Assembly (NCBI RefSeq): GCF_036323735.1
Contig: NC_086020.1
Coordinates: 127,567,210 to 127,631,209, forward strand
Length of the DNA: 64,000 bases
Direction of reading: 5' to 3'
DNA from: Rattus norvegicus
Taxonomy: Eukaryota > Chordata > Mammalia > Rodentia > Muridae
Positions 1-10,755 of the stretch are shown piece by piece; position 1 is the first letter of the stretch, and each line of letters opens with the position of its first letter. The notes beneath the pieces are model-generated. The model was not told the origin of the DNA, ran no database searches, and was given only the letters and a program-made list of their open reading frames with translations. Both the position numbers and the translations under genes were made by a program.

Positions 1-169
1 GCATTACCTGAGCTTGGCAGATTGCTTAAGCAGATAAAAAATGAATGCCTTGTTTCACAGAGGGTTCTCTTTAAATGATTGTTACAGAAGAGACTAAACA
101 ATTATCAAAATGTCCTGTTATTATTTTCAGTCTTGGAATCAAATTAGTAACCAATGAGACTTAAGGGAG

Positions 170-480
170 GGAGAGTTTACTTCAGCTTACAGTTTGAAAG
201 GATGCAGTCTCTCCTGATGGAAAAGTCATGGTGGTAAGGGCAGGGGCAGGCAGGTCCCTTAACATCAGGACATGCACAGATCATTGATTGCCATTGCCTC
301 TTTATTCAGTTCAAGAAGTAGTCCAGGAATTGATGTTAGCAAACTTGAGGTTGTGCCTTTCCTCCTCAATTAACCTTATCTAGAAAATCTCAGACATCCT
401 TAGAAGTTTGTTTCCATAGTGATTTTAAATTCCATCAAGTTGATGATTAAGATTAACTATACATCCTGAAAACAGTTGTC
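170..480. mobile_element. Rodent interspersed repeat, family uncertain
   Basis: The stretch has the layout of a common rodent non-coding interspersed repeat. A segment reading like 'cagcttacagtttgaaagg' leads to a central 'gtcatggtggtaagggcagg' part, then to a pyrimidine-rich end with 'cctcaattaacc' and 'ttgatgattaagattaac'. I recognise the consensus but cannot name it with confidence; a non-autonomous hAT-type DNA element is possible. No coding capacity. Confidence 0.45.
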
Positions 481-1054
481 TTGCTTATAAGTTAATAGGT
501 GCTTGCCCCAATCTCTTGTTAAGATATTATTTTGTCACTATTGTCTCTTTCTCTTCTAGCCTTCCATAGCTGTCAGGTACAAGCTGCTGATCACACCGAC
601 TTCAACCATGAACCTCTTGGCAGTACTGGCCTCTTGAATGTGTAAAGTTTGACACTCTGCTGGTTTCTCATGAGTTAATCATTTCCCCCTTTTCTTTCCT
701 ATCTTTGAAATTCCCAGTGTGGTCCCTGATAGACACTGTATCTCTTTTGGGCTCTGAATCTGAAAGAAAAGCCTGAGAAGGAAGTCAGGAGTGCACATAA
801 AATAACACTCTCAATTCAGAGTGCTGCTTTTGTGCCACTGTATGGCTGCCATTTCACTTAAAACATTTAGGGAGGATGATGTGGTCTTTGATAGGTGTGA
901 GGACCTGGTGGTCCTTATCACGTGTAGCTTCCACTTTCTATCAAATTAAAATCTCTATTTAGTGACAGGTGTCAATAACATAAAACTAATTTTTAATACT
1001 TGTTTTAATGGCTAAAAGGAGTTCATACATATTATCAAGTACTTAAATTGAAGG
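481..1054. other. Unassigned AT-rich DNA
   Basis: I see no open frame of note, no recognisable repeat and no RNA gene here. The sequence looks like ordinary single-copy intergenic or intronic DNA. Confidence 0.5.
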
Positions 1055-1189
1055 AAGGTCTATACAATATATATCTTTTTTTCATATTCAAATTATTTAT
1101 TATTTTTTGTGGGGTTGGGAGATCATACTGACACAGTGACTATAAAGGCCCATTAAGAGAATATTTGTTTCTTTATGGTCAAGAAGGAA

Positions 1190-1370
1190 GGTTCTGGAGT
1201 AGGTGGTAGTGCTACAAGCCTTTCATCCCAGCACTCTGCAGGCAGAGACAGGCCGATCTCTGTGATTTTGAGGCTAGCCTGGCCTACAAGCAATTTCCAG
1301 GACTTCCAGGGCTGTTGTAACACAGAGAAATCCTGTCTCAAAACCAAACCAAACAAACCCTGCCCCCCCA
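1190..1370 (+). mobile_element. B1 SINE
   Basis: This is a 7SL-derived B1 in sense orientation. Diagnostic parts are 'gcctttcatcccagcactc' followed by 'ggcagagacagg', then 'gaggctagcctggcctac', and an end matching 'cagagaaatcctgtctcaaa'. The tail runs into a (CAA)n microsatellite. The box A/B promoter regions are diverged. Confidence 0.93.
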
Positions 1371-1373
1371 AAA

Positions 1374-1376
1374 AGC

Positions 1377-1432
<56 letters not shown>

Positions 1433-1435
1433 AAA
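1374..1435 (+). repeat. (CAA)n microsatellite on the B1 tail
   Basis: About 18 tandem CAA units directly follow the B1 A-rich tail, the usual birthplace of such arrays. Read as protein it gives artefactual poly-Gln on one strand and poly-Leu on the other. Confidence 0.95.
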
Positions 1436-1436
1436 T

Positions 1437-1847
1437 GGTTGAACTTCCCTCAAGAAAAATGGTGGAAAATTTTCCATTTAATGAGATTATGCTTTACTTC
1501 CCAGAATCCTCAGCCCATGGAACTCTTTCCTATTATCATGTGCTTCTGGTTCTGAGCATTCTAATTCTTTCTCTAGTTACATGTTTACTAGGCAGCTTAA
1601 GCCAAAGCCTTTCTGTCTTATCAGTTCTCTCACCTCTGGGCAGCTGCTGAGAGTGACTGCTTACCTGCCTGCAAGTTTTTCTTTTAAACCTTAACTGTCC
1701 TCTTTAAATAAACGTTGGCTTCACTTGACTTTAAAAATTATGCCTTTTAAATCTGTAATTGGAAGAGAAAACAAACCCATTTCTGTGGCTCTAGAGAGTA
1801 TCAGTAACCAGGGTCTTGCATGTGCACTTTTCCTTTTTTAAAAAACT
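1437..1847. other. Unassigned DNA between B1 and L1-A
   Basis: No recognised repeat or gene is visible. It is AT-rich with an ordinary composition and lies just 5' of the L1-A 5' UTR. Confidence 0.45.
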
Positions 1848-2703
1848 AGTTCAGGCCCGAGACCAGAGAGGAGAACGCGTAGTGCCATCTGGGTCCCCTG
1901 TGCACAGGGACCCAGGAGAAGTAGGGGCAGGCCCTTCTGGTTGCAGACCTCATGGAGAGCTGAAAGTCAGGCCCGAGGCCAGAGACCAGCGGTAAGACCA
2001 ACTTTTCTGCCCCAAGTAACCAGCCTGGTGGACTCAGGACACAACAACAAAATTCCTCTGGGACCAGACACTTCCAGTTTCTAGCTGGTGCCTGAACCTC
2101 ACTGATCCCAGGCCACAGCTCCCTGCTCCCAAACCCCATAGGAGAGAGAGCTGGTCACACATAAGTGTGGGCAATCCTGAGACTGCAGGTCAGGAGAGAC
2201 CACCACTTCTGCCCACATTTGCCCATATCCTTGGCATAAGAGGAAACTGTATGGTGCCTCTGGGCATGGGAAGATTGGAGCAGTCAAGCTGCAAGAGCCC
2301 TGTGGTCCAGACTGTGCCCAGATCTGAAAGGACCTGGTCAAACAGCTCCCTGTACCCAAATCCCAAGGGAGGGAGAACTGCACCTTCAGAGGTGCAGACA
2401 TGCCTGGGAAACCAGAGGAGACTACTCTCTGCCCACATTTCTTACTCTAGAGGAGAACACCTAATGCCATCTGTGTCCCCTGCACACAAGGACCTAGGAG
2501 AAGTAGGGGCGGGCCCTTCTGGTTCCCGCCCACAGGGACAGCTGAAAGCCACTGGACAGGAACAACTACACGCCTGAGAGCAGAACACACTGTTCCCATA
2601 ACTGGCTGAAAGAAAACAGGAAAACAGGTCTACAGCACTCCTGACACACAGGCCTATAGGAAGGTCAGAAATAGCAAAACAAGGTAATACCATAGACAAC
2701 CTG
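1848..2703 (+). promoter_or_regulatory. L1-A 5' UTR (decayed L1 promoter)
   Basis: This GC-richer leader precedes ORF1 of a rat-type L1. Two internal repeats are visible. About 80 bases at 1866-1945 recur at 2450-2525, sharing 'gtccc' and 'aggagaagtaggggc' motifs. The segment at 2116-2160 recurs at 2343-2385, a spacing of 227 bases that resembles the 231-base spacing in the 5' UTR of the younger element at 52.4 kb. This is the internal RNA polymerase II promoter of the L1 family. Its CpGs are largely decayed, so activity is unlikely. Confidence 0.8.
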
Positions 2704-3779
2704 ATGGCGAGAGGCAAGCACAGGAACCCAAGCAACAGAAACCAAGACTATATGGTGTCATAGGAGCCCAATTCTCCCACCAAAGCACACACTGAATATC
2801 CAAACACACCAGAAAAGCAAGATCTAGATTTAAAATCACATTTGATCATGATAATGGAGGATTTTAAGAAAGACATAAAGAACTCCCTTAGAGAAATGCA
2901 GGAAAACACAAGTAAACAAGTAGAAGCCCTTAGAGAGGAAACACAAAAATTCCTGAAAGTATTACAGGAAAACACCATCAAACAGGTGAAGGAAGTGAAA
3001 ATGGAAATAGAAACAATAAAGAAAGCACAAAGGGAGACAACCCTGCATATAGAAAACCAAAGGAAGAGACAAGGAGACATAGATACAAGCATCACCAACA
3101 GAATACAAGAGATAGAAAAGGGAATCTCAGGAGCATAAGATTCCATAGAAATCATCAACACAGCTGTGAATGATAATGGAAAATGGAAAAAGCTACTGGC
3201 CCAAAACATACAGGAAATCCAGGACACAATGAGAAGGTCAAACCTAAGGATAGTAGGTATAGAAGAGAGTGAAGACTCCCAACTCAAAGGACCAGTAAAT
3301 ATCTTCAACAAATTCATAGAAGAAAACTTCCCTAACCTAAAGAAAGAGATGCCCATAAACATATAAGAAGCCTACAGAACTCCAAATAGATTGGACCAGA
3401 AAAGAAACTCCTCCCATCACATAATAGTCAAAACACTAAATGCACAAAACAAAAAAAGAATATTAAAAGCAGTAAGAGAAAAAGATCAAGTAACATATAA
3501 GGGTAGACCTATCAGAATTATACCAGACTTCTCACCAGAGACTATGAAAGCCAGAAGATGCTGGACAGACGTATACAGACCATAAGAGAACACAAATACC
3601 AGCCCAGGTTACTGTATCCAGCAAAACTCTCAATTAACATAGATGGAGAAACCAAGATATTCCATGACAAAACCAAATTTACACAATATCTTTCTACAAA
3701 TCCATTCCCACAAAGGATAATAAATGGTAAAGGCCAACACAAGGAGGGAAGCTACATCCTAGAAAAAGCAAGAAGCTAA
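2704..3779 (+). pseudogene. L1-A ORF1 pseudogene
   Basis: This is the full span of L1 ORF1, the trimeric coiled-coil RNA-binding chaperone of the L1 ribonucleoprotein. The ATG at 2704 begins MARGKHRNPSNRNQD, matching the intact copy at 51932. The coiled-coil part is at about 2842-3138, the RRM region at about 3166-3400, and the C-terminal part holds 'YKGRP' and 'YPAKLSINIDGETKIF'. It is inactivated by in-frame stops at 2761, 3136 and 3364 and by a 1-base deletion near 3572, after which the frame resumes to the natural stop at 3777. The length is otherwise normal, so decay is by point mutation only. Confidence 0.92.
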
Positions 3780-3819
3780 TTGTTTTGCAACAAAATAAAG
3801 AGAAGATAAGGACACAAAC

Positions 3820-5056
3820 ATGATCTCACCTCCAAATACAAAGATAACAGGAAGCAACAATCACTATACCTTAATATCGCTCAACATCAATGGACTCAAT
3901 TCCCCAATAAAAAGACACAGGTTAACAAACTGGATACGTAATGAGGACCCAGCATTTTGCTGCCTACAGAAAACATACCTCAGAGACAAAGACAGATACT
4001 ACCTCAGAGTAAAAGGCTAGAAAACAACTTTCCAAGAAAATGGTCTGAAGAAGCAAGTTGAAGTAGCCATTCTAATATCAAATAAAATCGATTTTCAACC
4101 AAAAGTCATCAAAAAAGATGAGGAAGGATACTTCATATTCATCAAAGGAAAAATCCACCAAGATGAACTCTCAATCCTAAAACTATGCTCCAAATACAAG
4201 GGCACCTACATACATAAAAGAAACCTTACTAAAGCTCAAAGCATACATTGCACCTCACCCAATAATAGTAGGAGATCAGATAGAAGGGGAGGGGAGGGGT
4301 TAGGGGGATGTTGGCCTGGAAACTGGGAAAGGGAATAACATTCGAAATGTAAGTAAGAAATACTCAAGTTAATAAAGAAAAACGGAAAAAATAAATAAAA
4401 AATATTTCAAGCAGAAAAAAAAGTAATATTAGGAGATTTCAACACCCCACTCTCATCAATGGACAGATCATGGAAATAGAAATTAAACAGAGACATAAAC
4501 AGACAACAGAAGTTATGAACCAAATAGACTTAACAGATATTTATAGAACATTCTATCCTAAAACAAAAGGATATACCTTCTTCTCACCACCTCATGGTAC
4601 TTTCTCCAAAATTGACCATATAATAGATCATAAAACAGGACTCAACAGATACAGAAAGATAGAAGTAATCCCATGTGTCCTATCAGACCATCACAGGCTA
4701 AAGCTGGTTTTCAATAACAATAAGAAAATAACGCCCACATATATATGGAAGTTGAACAATGCTCTATTCAATGATAGCCTGGTCAAGGAAGAAATAAAGA
4801 AAGAAATTAAAGACTTCTTAGAATTTAATGAAAATGAAGGTACAACATACCCAAACTTATGGGACACAATGAAAGCTGTGCTAAGAGGAAAACTCATAGA
4901 TCTGGGTGCCTGCAGAAAGAAACAGGAGAGAGCATATGTCAGCAGCTTGACAGCACACCTAAAAGCTCTAGAAGAAAAAGAAACAAATACACCCAGGAGG
5001 AGTAGAAGGCAGGAAATAATCAAACTCAGAGCTGAAATCAACCAAGTAGAAACAAA
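3820..5056 (+). pseudogene. L1-A ORF2 fragment (endonuclease region)
   Basis: ORF2 encodes the L1 endonuclease/reverse transcriptase, which nicks target DNA and primes cDNA synthesis. This copy starts at ATG 3820 and reads the endonuclease N-terminus (LISLNINGLNSP). It hits an in-frame TAG at 4018 (normally a Trp), shifts frame near 4180, and is split at 4277-4423 by a nested L1 3' end. It resumes with YRTFYPKTKGYTFFS and SDHH and runs open to about 5056. It ends there abruptly, before the reverse transcriptase, with no 3' UTR or A-tail. The right edge is discussed with the 1055/5057 duplication. Confidence 0.9.
4277..4423 (+). mobile_element. Nested L1 3'-end insertion in L1-A
   Basis: About 147 bases of L1 3' UTR (G-rich tract, then 'gaaaGGGAATAACATT' and an A-rich tail) interrupt the endonuclease part of ORF2. 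A target-site duplication flanks it: 4263-4276 (taatagtaggagat) and 4424-4437 (taatattaggagat), 13 of 14 identical. This is a 5'-truncated L1 inserted after L1-A. Confidence 0.9.
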
Positions 5057-5079
5057 AAGGTCTATACAATATGTATCTT

Positions 5080-5302
5080 GACTAATCTTCTGTTTGGCAG
5101 AAGATAAGGAGGCACTGGAGTTTCAGCTGATGCATAAGTAGAAGAGCAAGGGCTTGGCTCCAGAATGTTAAGCAACCTCTTCTCACTTGTTCTACAGAAA
5201 TATTTTATCTTCTTAATTTGTATAGTAGTAAAATATTGCAAGATTTGATTGGGGACTTATGCTGCACCATTTTTAAATCTCCCTATTTCATTGCTATAGA
5301 AC
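5080..5302. other. Unassigned host DNA
   Basis: Short host stretch between the right duplication at 5057-5079 and the twin-primed L1. Nothing recognised. Confidence 0.5.
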
Positions 5303-5316
5303 TAGTCTTGTTTTTT

Positions 5317-6063
5317 TAATGGATATTTCAAATTCCCACTTCCCCCTCCTATGCCCTTCACCTGGTGCTTCTATGAAAACAATCCCCTCCTACCCACCCA
5401 CTCTCACTTCAACACTCTGACATTCCCCTACACTGGGGAAATGAGCCTTCAGAAGACCACAGACTTCTCCCATTGCACCAGACAATGCCATCCTCTGCTT
5501 CACATGCGGCTGGAGCCATGGGTCCCTCCTTTGCTCTTTCCCTGCCTATTCGGTATAGTGCTTGAAGTTCTAGCCAGAGCAAATGGACAACAAAACGAAA
5601 TCAAAAGGATACAAAATGGAAAGGAAGAAGTCAGAATATCACTATTTTCAGATGATATGATAGTATACTTATACTAGTGACTCTAAAAATTCCACCAGAT
5701 AACACCTACATCCAATAAACAACTTTTACAAAGTGGTTGGATGTAGAGTTAACTCAAACAAACCGTAGCCTTCCTCTACTCAAAGAATAAACAGGTTGAG
5801 AAAGAAATTAGGGAAATAACACTCTTTACAATAACCATAAATAACATAAAATACCTTGGAGTGACTCTCACCAAGCAAGTGAAAGAAATATATGACAAGA
5901 ACTTCAGTCTCTGAAGATAGAAATAGACAAAGATCGCAGAAGACGGAAAGATCTCCCATCATCATGTAGTAAAAATGGGCATTTGGCGAAAAGTGATCTA
6001 CAAACTCAGTGCAATCCCCACCAAAATTCCCACTCAATTCTTCATAGAGTTAGAAAGAATAAT
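5317..6063 (-). mobile_element. Twin-primed (5'-inverted) L1
   Basis: On the minus strand this reads as an inverted ORF2 piece (6063 to about 5533) followed by a sense-oriented 3' UTR (about 5530 to 5317) and an A-tail. On the plus strand the ORF2 piece covers the reverse transcriptase active-site region (FSDDMIVY at 5645-5668, where the family has FADD) and on to 'FIELERI'. The 14-base target-site duplication tagtcttgtttttt is at 5303-5316 and 6064-6077. Inversion of the 5' part with loss of sequence at the internal junction is the signature of twin priming during target-primed reverse transcription. Confidence 0.88.
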
Positions 6064-6077
6064 TAGTCTTGTTTTTT

Positions 6078-6899
6078 GATGTGTGATTTTAGTAGCTTCC
6101 AGCAGAGTATCTGCAGCATATATTTCTCTATGTCTTTAATGTGAGGTTTGTCTACAGTGAATTAAAGGGGGAAGGTGGAGTATCAACAGAAGTGTTAAAA
6201 AGCATCAAAAATTTTCATTTGTTATTCTTGTTTGTGTTATGTCACTTCAATAAGATTTCCAGTATAAATGGTACTTTAAACTTAGGCTGAACATATGTGA
6301 CAAACTTTAACTCAACCTTCGCTTGGGTCCTTCATAATATGCACTCTGAACAGAGCTGCTTACAGCCATTCCCCCTAGATCAGCCACAATCCGTGGACCC
6401 AAGGTGAAAGAAGCAAAATAGTCAATTGCTGCTTTCATATGACACTGGGGTTAGGAATCTTTTATCTTAAACCATTATTGTAACTATATTTGGTAATATC
6501 TTCAAAAATATTTTGTATTGAATATAAGAGCTATGCAAGTCTTAATATGATCCTATTGTTTATTTGAAAAGGAAGCTTTGGAATTCCATATAAATATAAA
6601 CATAAAGAAATCTGAAGTTGTAAAATCTATCAATTAAATAAAGAGGTTTTGGAAAATGTTATATTTTTCCTATGTAAAATTTTAAATATGACTTAAAAAA
6701 CTTGCTATTCAGAATTTTGAAAACTCAGAAAAATGTGATAGAAATCATTAGAATATTTCAAAAATTTCCGTTGTAACAGCACTTTGAAAATATCCATTAC
6801 TGTGCTTCAATTTTGTTTAGAAGATATATGTCTATATTGTTTCAAAGACTTTAATTTGTATGCAAATTCATTGATAGAGTGTTTGATAGATATTTCAAA
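6078..6899. other. Unassigned AT-rich DNA
   Basis: About 820 bases of AT-rich, apparently single-copy sequence with no notable open frame, repeat or RNA gene. Confidence 0.5.
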
Positions 6900-7530
6900 C
6901 ATGAAGTGAGGGTCTTTTTGAGATTATAATATAATTAAATTTCCCTCTTACATTTCCTACCTCCAAAAGCTCCTATGTACCCTTTCCCTCCCTCTCTCCC
7001 TCTCTCCTTTAAATTCACAGCCTCTACTCTTCATTAGTTCTTAAACCATGCATGTAATATATATATATATATATATACTATATAGTATATATATGTATAT
7101 AATATACTATAGTATATTAATATACTATAATAATAGTATACTAATATACTATTATTGCAAATAGTACCAGGTGCGTCAATGTTACCTTTAGGTATGTGTT
7201 TTGGACTGAGCGTTTGGAAATGGACATTCGGTGTGCTCTTCCTTGGGGATGTCTTCCTCTTCCCCTCCCAGCTTACCTAAGCTGACTATCATACTTTGTG
7301 GAGGATTGCGGCTTCTTTGACTTTTCCACATCCTTCCTGATGTCTCCTTTGTTTCTTTGTTCAGCTCACCATTTCACAATCATGTTGGTCCGAGTTTCTG
7401 AGTGTAACCTCTGGCATTACAAGAAGACAGAAACTCCTAGTAGAGTCCCTGATCCTCTGGCTCTTTCAATTTTTCTGCCCCCCTTTTTGTATTCTTTTAC
7501 AATATTCCCTGATCCTTAAGTGCAGGAAAC
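6900..7530 (-). mobile_element. Ancient L1 3' UTR fragment
   Basis: The plus strand carries the antisense of an old rodent L1 3' end. A pyrimidine-rich 'ccctttccctccctctctcc' region is followed by a long tract with 'tgtgctcttccttggggatg', 'ttgttcagctcaccatttc' and 'ccctgatcctctggctctt'. Heavy divergence marks it as much older than the rat-type L1s around it. It is interrupted by an AT-rich microsatellite. Confidence 0.6.
7056..7155. repeat. (AT)n / degenerate TA-rich tract
   Basis: About 21 bases of pure (AT)n lead into imperfect 'tatagtatat' and 'taatatactat' repeats with many short palindromes. Confidence 0.9.
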
Positions 7531-7532
7531 AT

Positions 7533-10500
7533 CACAGTGTATTTATTGAAGACATCATGTATCCTAAAACAGCACCTCATGGTATCTCCTACAAAATTGA
7601 CCATATAATTGGTCACAAAATAGGTCTCAATAGATATAAGAAAATTGAAATAATCCCATGCACCCTATCAGATCACCATGTAATAAGGCTGCCCTTCAAT
7701 AACAACAAAAACAACAGAAAGCCCACAAATACATGGAAGCAGAACAACGCTTTAGTCATTGACAATGTGGTTAAGGAAGAAATAAGGAAAGAAATAAAAG
7801 ACATTTTCAAATGTAATGAAAGTGAAATGACAACATACCCAAATTTATGGGTTATAATGAAAGCAGTGCTAAGAGGAAAACCCATAGCTCTGAGTGTACC
7901 AAAAAAGAAACTGGAGAGAACATACACTAATAGCTAGACAGCACACTTGAAAGCTCTAGAACAAAAGGAAGCAAATTCACCTAAGAGGAGTAGACAGCAG
8001 GAAATAATAAAGCTCAGAACTGAAAGCAACCAAATAGAAACAAAAAGAACTATACAAAGAGTCAACAAAACCAGGAGTTGGTTGTTTGAGAAAATCAACA
8101 CGATACATATACTCTTAGTCAGACTAATCAGAGGGTACAGAGACAGTACACAAATCTAAAAAATAAGAAATGAAAAAGGAGACCTGACCAAAAAAACTGA
8201 GGAAATTCAAATAAAATTATTAGGTCCTACTGCAAAAGCCTATGCTTAACAAGCCTGGAGAATCTTGAGGAAATTTACAATTTTCTAGACAGATACCAGG
8301 TACCAAAGTTAAATCAGGATCAGATAAACCATCTAAACAGTCCCATAACCCATAAATAGAAGCAGTCATTAAAAGTATTCGAACCAAACAACAACAACAA
8401 CAACAACAACAACAAAAACAAAAACAAAAAACCTAGGACCAGTGTTTAGGGCAGAATCCTATCAAACCTTTAAAGAAGAACTAATACAATACCCTTCAAT
8501 CAATTCCACAAAATAGAAACAAAATGAACACTACCCAATTTGTTCTTTGAAGCCACAATTATGCCTATACCTAACCCACACAAAGACCCTACAAAGAAAG
8601 AGAACTTCGAACCAATTTTCATTATGAATATCAATGCAAAAAAAGTAACTCCATAAAATTCTCACAAATTGAATCCAATGCCACATCCAAACAATTATTC
8701 AAAATGGTAAAGTAGGCTTCATCCCAGGGATGCAGGAATGGTTCAACGTATAAAAATCCATCAACATGATCCACTATGTAAACAAACTAAAGGGAAAAAA
8801 AACCACATGATCATCTCATTAGATGCTGAGAAAGCATTTGAAAAAATTAAGCACCACTTCCTGACAAAAGTATTGGTAGTACAGGAACTCAAGGCCCACA
8901 TGTAAATATAGTAAAAGCAACATGCAGCAAACCAGTAGCAACACCAAATTAAATGGAGAGAAACTTGAAGCAATCCCACTAAAATCAGGGCCTAGACAAG
9001 GTTGCCTAATCTCTCCCTACCTATTCAATATAGTGTCAAAGGGCCAGAGCAATTCAACAACAAAAAGAGGTCAAAGTAATACAAATTGGAAAGTAAAAAT
9101 CATTATATTGTCATTGGCAGGTGATATAATAGAATACTTAAGTGACAACAAATTTTCCACCAGAGAACACCTAGGCTGGGTATAAAACTAATTCAAACAA
9201 ATCAGTAACCTTCCTCTATTCAAATGATAAACAAGGAAATGACACCCTTCACAATAACCACAAATAATATAAAATACCTTGCTGTGACTCTAACCGAAGA
9301 GGTGACAAGAACTTCAAGTGTCTAAAGAAAGATATTGAAAAAGATCTCAGAGGATAGAAAGACCTCCCATGCTCATGGATTGGCAGGATAAATATTTTAA
9401 AAATGGCCATCTTGCCAAAAGCAATTTGCAGATCAACGCAATCCCCTTCAATATTTCAACTCAATTCTTCATAGAGTTAGAAAAAGCAATTTCCAAATTC
9501 ATTTGAAATAACAAAAAAAACCAGGATAGCTAAAACTATCCTCAACAATAAAAGAACTTCTGGGGGAATTACCATCTCTGACCTCAAGCTGTATTATAGA
9601 GCAATCATGATACAAAACAGGATGTTATTGGTACAAAGACAGACAGTGAGATCAATGGAATAGAATTGAAGACCCATAAATGAACCCACACACCTATGGT
9701 CACTTGATCTTTGACAAAGGATCTAAAAGTATCCAATGGAAAAATGACAGCACTTTCAACAAAAGGTGCTGGTTTAATTGGAGTTCAGCAAGTAGAAAAA
9801 TGCAAATTGACTCATTCCTATCTCCTTGTACAAAGCTCAAATCCAAGTGGATCATAGACGTCCACATAAAGCCAAATACTCTGAAAGGAATAGAAGAAAA
9901 AGTGGTGAAGAGTCTTGAACAGGGAAAATACCTGAACAGAACTCCGATGGCTTATGCTCTAAGATCAAGTATCCATAAAAGGGACCTCATAAACTTGCAA
10001 AGCTTCAGTAAAGCAAAGGACACTGTCAATAAGACAAAATGGCAAGCAACAGATTGGGAAAAGATCTTTACCAATAAATCTTACATTTGATAGAGGGCTA
10101 ATATCCAATTTATGCAACAACTCAAGAAGTTAGGCTCCAGAGAATCAAATATACCTATTAAAAATGGGGCACAGAGCTAAACAAAGAATTCTCAACTGAG
10201 GAATACCAAATGGTTGAGAAGCATCTAAAGAAATGTTAAACATCCTTAGTCATCAGGGACGTTCAAATTAAAACAACCCTGAAATTCTACCTCACACCAA
10301 TCAGAATGGCTAAGATCAAAAGCTCAGGTGACAACAGATGCTGGTGAGGATGTGGAGAAAGAGGAACACTCCTCCCTTGTTCATAGTATTGCAAGCTGGT
10401 GCAACCACTCTGGAAATCAGTCTGGTGGTTCCTCAGAAAATCGGACATAGTACTACCTGAGGACCTACCTAACTATTCCTGGGCATACTCAAAAATACTC

Positions 10501-10755
10501 TAACGTACAACAATGGCATATACTCCACTATATTCATAGCAGCCTTATTTATAATAGCTAGATGCTGGAAAGAACCCAGATGTCCTTTAACAGAGGAATG
10601 GATACAGAAAATGTAGTAAATTTATACAATGGAGTATTACTCAGCTATTAAAAACAGTGACTACATGAAGTTCTTAGGCAAATGGATGGAACTAGAAAAT
10701 ATCCTAAGGTAACCCATGCATGATATACACTTATAGATAAGTGGATATTAGCCCA
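7533..10755 (+). pseudogene. L1-B ORF2 pseudogene
   Basis: This is a 5'-truncated, heavily decayed L1 ORF2 beginning inside the endonuclease domain (reads ..YKIDHIIGHKIGLNRYKKIEI and LSDHH). Open stretches survive at 7557-7937, 7947-8159, 8922-9185 and 9680-10090, separated by stops and frameshifts. About 25 bases are missing near 7577 relative to the other copies. The conserved FADD catalytic motif reads LAGD at about 9113-9125, so a catalytic Asp is gone. A (CAA)n tract has expanded at 8386-8430. Near 10157 the A-run has five A's, giving the NPIKNG..QS stop seen in other copies. It cannot be functional. Confidence 0.93.
8386..8430 (+). repeat. (CAA)n / (CAAAA)n microsatellite inside L1-B ORF2
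   Basis: Nine or so CAA units grade into CAAAA units at the spot where ORF2 normally has an A-rich run just before the SPGPDG motif of the reverse transcriptase. It appears to have grown in situ after insertion. Confidence 0.92.

Larger units (their letters stand above)
1076..5056 (-). mobile_element. Putative 4-kb retrocopied block carrying antisense L1-A
   Basis: The block is framed by a near-identical direct duplication, 1055-1077 and 5057-5079 (22 of 23 bases, differing only at 1071/5073). On the minus strand it ends with AATAAA (complement of 1096-1101), then 13 bases later an A-run (complement of 1076-1082), then the duplication. That is the anatomy of an L1-mobilised polyadenylated transcript inserted in minus orientation. 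It would also explain why the enclosed plus-strand L1 stops inside ORF2 with no 3' UTR or A-tail. A caution is that L1 ORF2 itself reads much like 'aaggactatacaa' at this point, so part of the right-hand copy could be L1 homology. The block contains a B1, a (CAA)n tract, 410 unassigned bases and L1-A. Confidence 0.5.

Noticed and set aside
1175..1555. A 126-codon frame with a poly-Gln run, and an opposing poly-Leu frame
   Set aside because: The frame is a B1 SINE plus its (CAA)n tail; there is no conserved protein content.
1055..5079. Tandem duplication by unequal crossing-over as the cause of the 23-bp match
   Set aside because: Sequence after the right copy (gactaatc) differs from that after the left copy (T-run, catattc), so a simple tandem duplication does not fit.
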